64,000 bases of DNA, from contig NZ_CDMG01000002.1 in NCBI RefSeq assembly GCF_001282945.1, positions 457,268 to 521,267 on the forward strand, written 5' to 3'. Below the pieces are notes generated by a model that saw nothing but the letters and a program-made list of their open reading frames with translations, had not been told where the DNA came from and did no database searches. This DNA is from Helicobacter ailurogastricus. GTDB lineage: Bacteria > Campylobacterota > Campylobacteria > Campylobacterales > Helicobacteraceae. Shown here one piece after another: positions 62,294-64,000 of the stretch (within the stretch, counting starts at the first letter, position 1; every line of letters starts with the position of its first letter). Position numbers and translations under genes: made by a program.

Positions 62294-63932
62294 AAAGGCC
62301 ATCATTGGCGGCCTTGCGCTCTTGGTGGGGGTGATCTTTGTGGTCTTTCTCTTTTTCAAAGAACCCACGAGCCTAGTGAGTATCCAAGATTTTAATGCCC
62401 TGCTACGCACTGAAAAAATCCAAAGCATTAAAATCGATAGCCGTTACATTTACCTAAAAACCCGCTTTAAAATCTACAAAACTGCGCGGCTAGGCTGGAG
62501 CGATTCCATGCAATTTCCCACAAATATTCCCATTGAGGTACTGCAAGAGGACAACACCACGCAACAACTCTTAAACTTAGTGATCATCTTTTTCTTTTTG
62601 GTGTTGTTGGCCGTGATTTTGCGTTTCGCGTGGAACAGAAAAGCCCTATTGCAACCCTCTTTAGACACCGTCCAAAGATCGCAAAGCGCGCCACAGCCCC
62701 CGTTGCACGCCACTTTGCCGCGTGTGCGCTTTAAAGATGTGGCGGGCACAAAAGAGGTCAAAGAGGAATTGTACGAGATTGTGGATTATTTGAAAAACCC
62801 AAAAAAATACCAAGATTTAAAAATCAAGTTGCCTAAAGGCGTGCTCTTGGTAGGGCCCCCCGGGGTGGGTAAAACGATGATCGCTAAAGCCTTGGCCTCT
62901 GAAGCCAAAGTGCCTTTCTTTTATCACAGCGGGAGCGCGTTTGTGCAAATTTATGTGGGGGTGGGGGCTAAAAGGGTGCGCGAGCTCTTTGCTAAGGCCA
63001 AAGCCTTTAGCCCCTCGATTGTGTTTATCGATGAAATCGATGCTGTGGGTAAGGCTAGAGGACACCAGCGCAACGATGAGAGGGAGGCCACGCTTAACCA
63101 GCTTTTAACCGAAATGGATGGCTTTGAGGAGAGCGCACAGGTGATTGTGATTGGGGCAACCAATAAAATCGATGTGATGGATGAGGCGCTCTTAAGAAGC
63201 GGGCGGTTTGATCGGCGCATTTTCATCTCTTTGCCGGATTTAGAGGAGAGGGTGCAGATTTTAGAATCCTATTTGCAGGACAAACAGCACAGCCTAGATT
63301 GCAAGGAGGTGGCCAAAATTTGTGTGGGTTTTAGCGGAGCAATGCTCTCTTCTTTAGTCAATGAGAGCGCGCTCAATGCGCTCAGGCGCAACAGCGCACA
63401 AATCACCATGCAAGACATTTTAGAGGTCAAGGATAAGATCGCCTTTGGCAAAAAGAAAAATGTAACCTTGAGCGAACAAGAAAAAAATTTATACGCCCTT
63501 TACCAAAGCGCAAAGGCTTTAAGCGCGTATTGGCTAGAAGTGGAGTTTGATAAAGTGCTGTTGTTTGGGGAGTTTTTGGTGGCAAGCGATCGGCGCATTT
63601 TAAGCAAAAGCGAGATGAACAACAGCATCAAGGTGCATTTAAGCGGGATGATTGTCTTAGACCTTTTCTTTAAGGAAAGCTACACTTTGGCAAAAGATGA
63701 CCTAAAATACGCTTTAGAGACCGCTAAAAAGATGTGTGAAGAGTACGGCATGGGGCATAAATTCATCGGGGATCGCGCCGATGTGGAAGCACTGCTGAGT
63801 GCCCTCTACACCGAGCAACGGGAGTTTTTAGGCAATTTTAAAGCACAGGTGCAGGCAATGGCGCAGGCCCTGTTAGACAAAGAGAAGTTAAGCAAAGCCC
63901 AAATCCAAGAGATTTTGCGCTCTTTTGTGTGA
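62256..63932 (+). CDS. FtsH paralog with a lost protease site
   Basis: The 558-residue protein has two membrane helices (about 14-35 and 104-124) around a periplasmic loop, then an AAA+ domain. Walker A GPPGVGKT (200-207), the pore motif YVG (233-235), Walker B IVFIDEID, and RSGRFDRR (arginine fingers) are intact. In the peptidase region the zinc motif HEAGH of FtsH is replaced by YQSAK (416-420), and only a downstream Asp-Asp is kept. ATPase or unfoldase function is expected, proteolysis is not. The ATG at 62271 is an alternative start. It overlaps mtaB and, by one base, the next gene. H. pylori HP0286 holds this position. Confidence 0.85.
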   Translation: MRCALMLALRRYKKAIIGGLALLVGVIFVVFLFFKEPTSLVSIQDFNALLRTEKIQSIKIDSRYIYLKTRFKIYKTARLGWSDSMQFPTNIPIEVLQEDNTTQQLLNLVIIFFFLVLLAVILRFAWNRKALLQPSLDTVQRSQSAPQPPLHATLPRVRFKDVAGTKEVKEELYEIVDYLKNPKKYQDLKIKLPKGVLLVGPPGVGKTMIAKALASEAKVPFFYHSGSAFVQIYVGVGAKRVRELFAKAKAFSPSIVFIDEIDAVGKARGHQRNDEREATLNQLLTEMDGFEESAQVIVIGATNKIDVMDEALLRSGRFDRRIFISLPDLEERVQILESYLQDKQHSLDCKEVAKICVGFSGAMLSSLVNESALNALRRNSAQITMQDILEVKDKIAFGKKKNVTLSEQEKNLYALYQSAKALSAYWLEVEFDKVLLFGEFLVASDRRILSKSEMNNSIKVHLSGMIVLDLFFKESYTLAKDDLKYALETAKKMCEEYGMGHKFIGDRADVEALLSALYTEQREFLGNFKAQVQAMAQALLDKEKLSKAQIQEILRSFV

Positions 63933-64000
63933 TGGTCTATTTTAGTGGCTTTGGCTTTTGTGAGGAAAGTGGCCTTTTTTCGTGGATTTTAGAAAATAGC
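63932..64000 (+). CDS. bioV: BioV-like pimeloyl-ACP methyl ester esterase (5' part only)
   Basis: The ATG overlaps the stop of the FtsH paralog (TGATG), and 23 codons run to the window edge. The start, with FSGFGF, then ES, LF and W at set spacings, matches the N terminus of the Helicobacter biotin gene product BioV, which cleaves pimeloyl-ACP methyl ester. That rests on memory of the H. pylori protein following HP0286. The catalytic residues lie outside the window. Confidence 0.55.
   Translation, partial: MVYFSGFGFCEESGLFSWILENS

Noticed and set aside
1-64000. CRISPR arrays, insertion sequences, prophage or integrative element borders
   Set aside because: No regularly spaced direct repeats, transposase-like frames, integrase or tRNA-associated direct repeats were seen; the one tRNA is not flanked by a duplicated end.

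Overview
The window is a stretch of chromosome from a gastric, non-pylori Helicobacter (of the H. felis / H. bizzozeronii / H. heilmannii kind). That assignment is inferred from gene content and order. Many runs match the H. pylori gene order as I remember it: csd4 beside the FliS co-chaperone gene; magIII-hemE; ribA with the molybdopterin genes and hpaA; flgL-rplU-rpmA-dppABCDF-obg; ribF-tkt-addB-ftsK; lptG-pth-rplY-OMP; exbB-exbD-tonB; rplM-rpsI; mscS-mtaB-ftsH paralog-bioV. The DNA is richer in G/C than H. pylori and full of poly-G/poly-C runs. No rRNA, CRISPR array, insertion sequence or prophage was seen; there is one tRNA (Asn).

Layout. 1-5.6 kb: tail of an unknown gene, a secreted alginate-lyase-like protein, the flagellar co-chaperone, csd4-magIII-hemE and a small outer membrane protein. 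5.7-11.8 kb: tRNA-Asn, an alcohol dehydrogenase/NDH-2 operon, an orphan adenine methyltransferase, mutY, ybeY and tilS. 11.9-20.5 kb: purine permease, a DUF3943 protein, ribA, moeA-moaD-moaE-mogA-moaC, and hpaA with an LtaS-like membrane enzyme. 20.5-29.8 kb: flgL behind a sigma-54 type promoter, L21/L27, the dipeptide ABC transporter and obg. 29.8-40.2 kb: ribF, transketolase, addB, ftsK, nnr, tlyA and a D12-class methyltransferase. 40.3-48.6 kb: a truncated purL, dcuA, nusA, a lipoprotein, a solitary trpA, lptG, pth, rplY and an outer membrane protein. 48.6-56 kb: a candidate non-coding RNA, tonB-exbD-exbB, a 53-residue histidine-rich Hpn-type protein, a thiamin-related ORF without a proper start, a BI-1 family protein, an RclA-type flavoenzyme and secreted/outer-membrane unknowns. 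56-64 kb: a DnaJ-domain protein, a MATE exporter, rpsI-rplM, mscS, mtaB, an FtsH paralog without its zinc motif, and the start of bioV.

How they fit together. The contents suit a microaerophilic, nutrient-scavenging mucosal bacterium: peptide and C4-dicarboxylate uptake, purine uptake with a broken de novo purine gene, TonB-driven metal uptake next to a nickel-binding protein, and a probable defence against host hypothiocyanous acid. The most distinctive observations are the NAD-type secondary alcohol dehydrogenase paired with NDH-2, the hpn-exbBD-tonB arrangement, the truncated purL, the FtsH paralog with a destroyed protease site, and an unassigned transcript start at about 48.79 kb.
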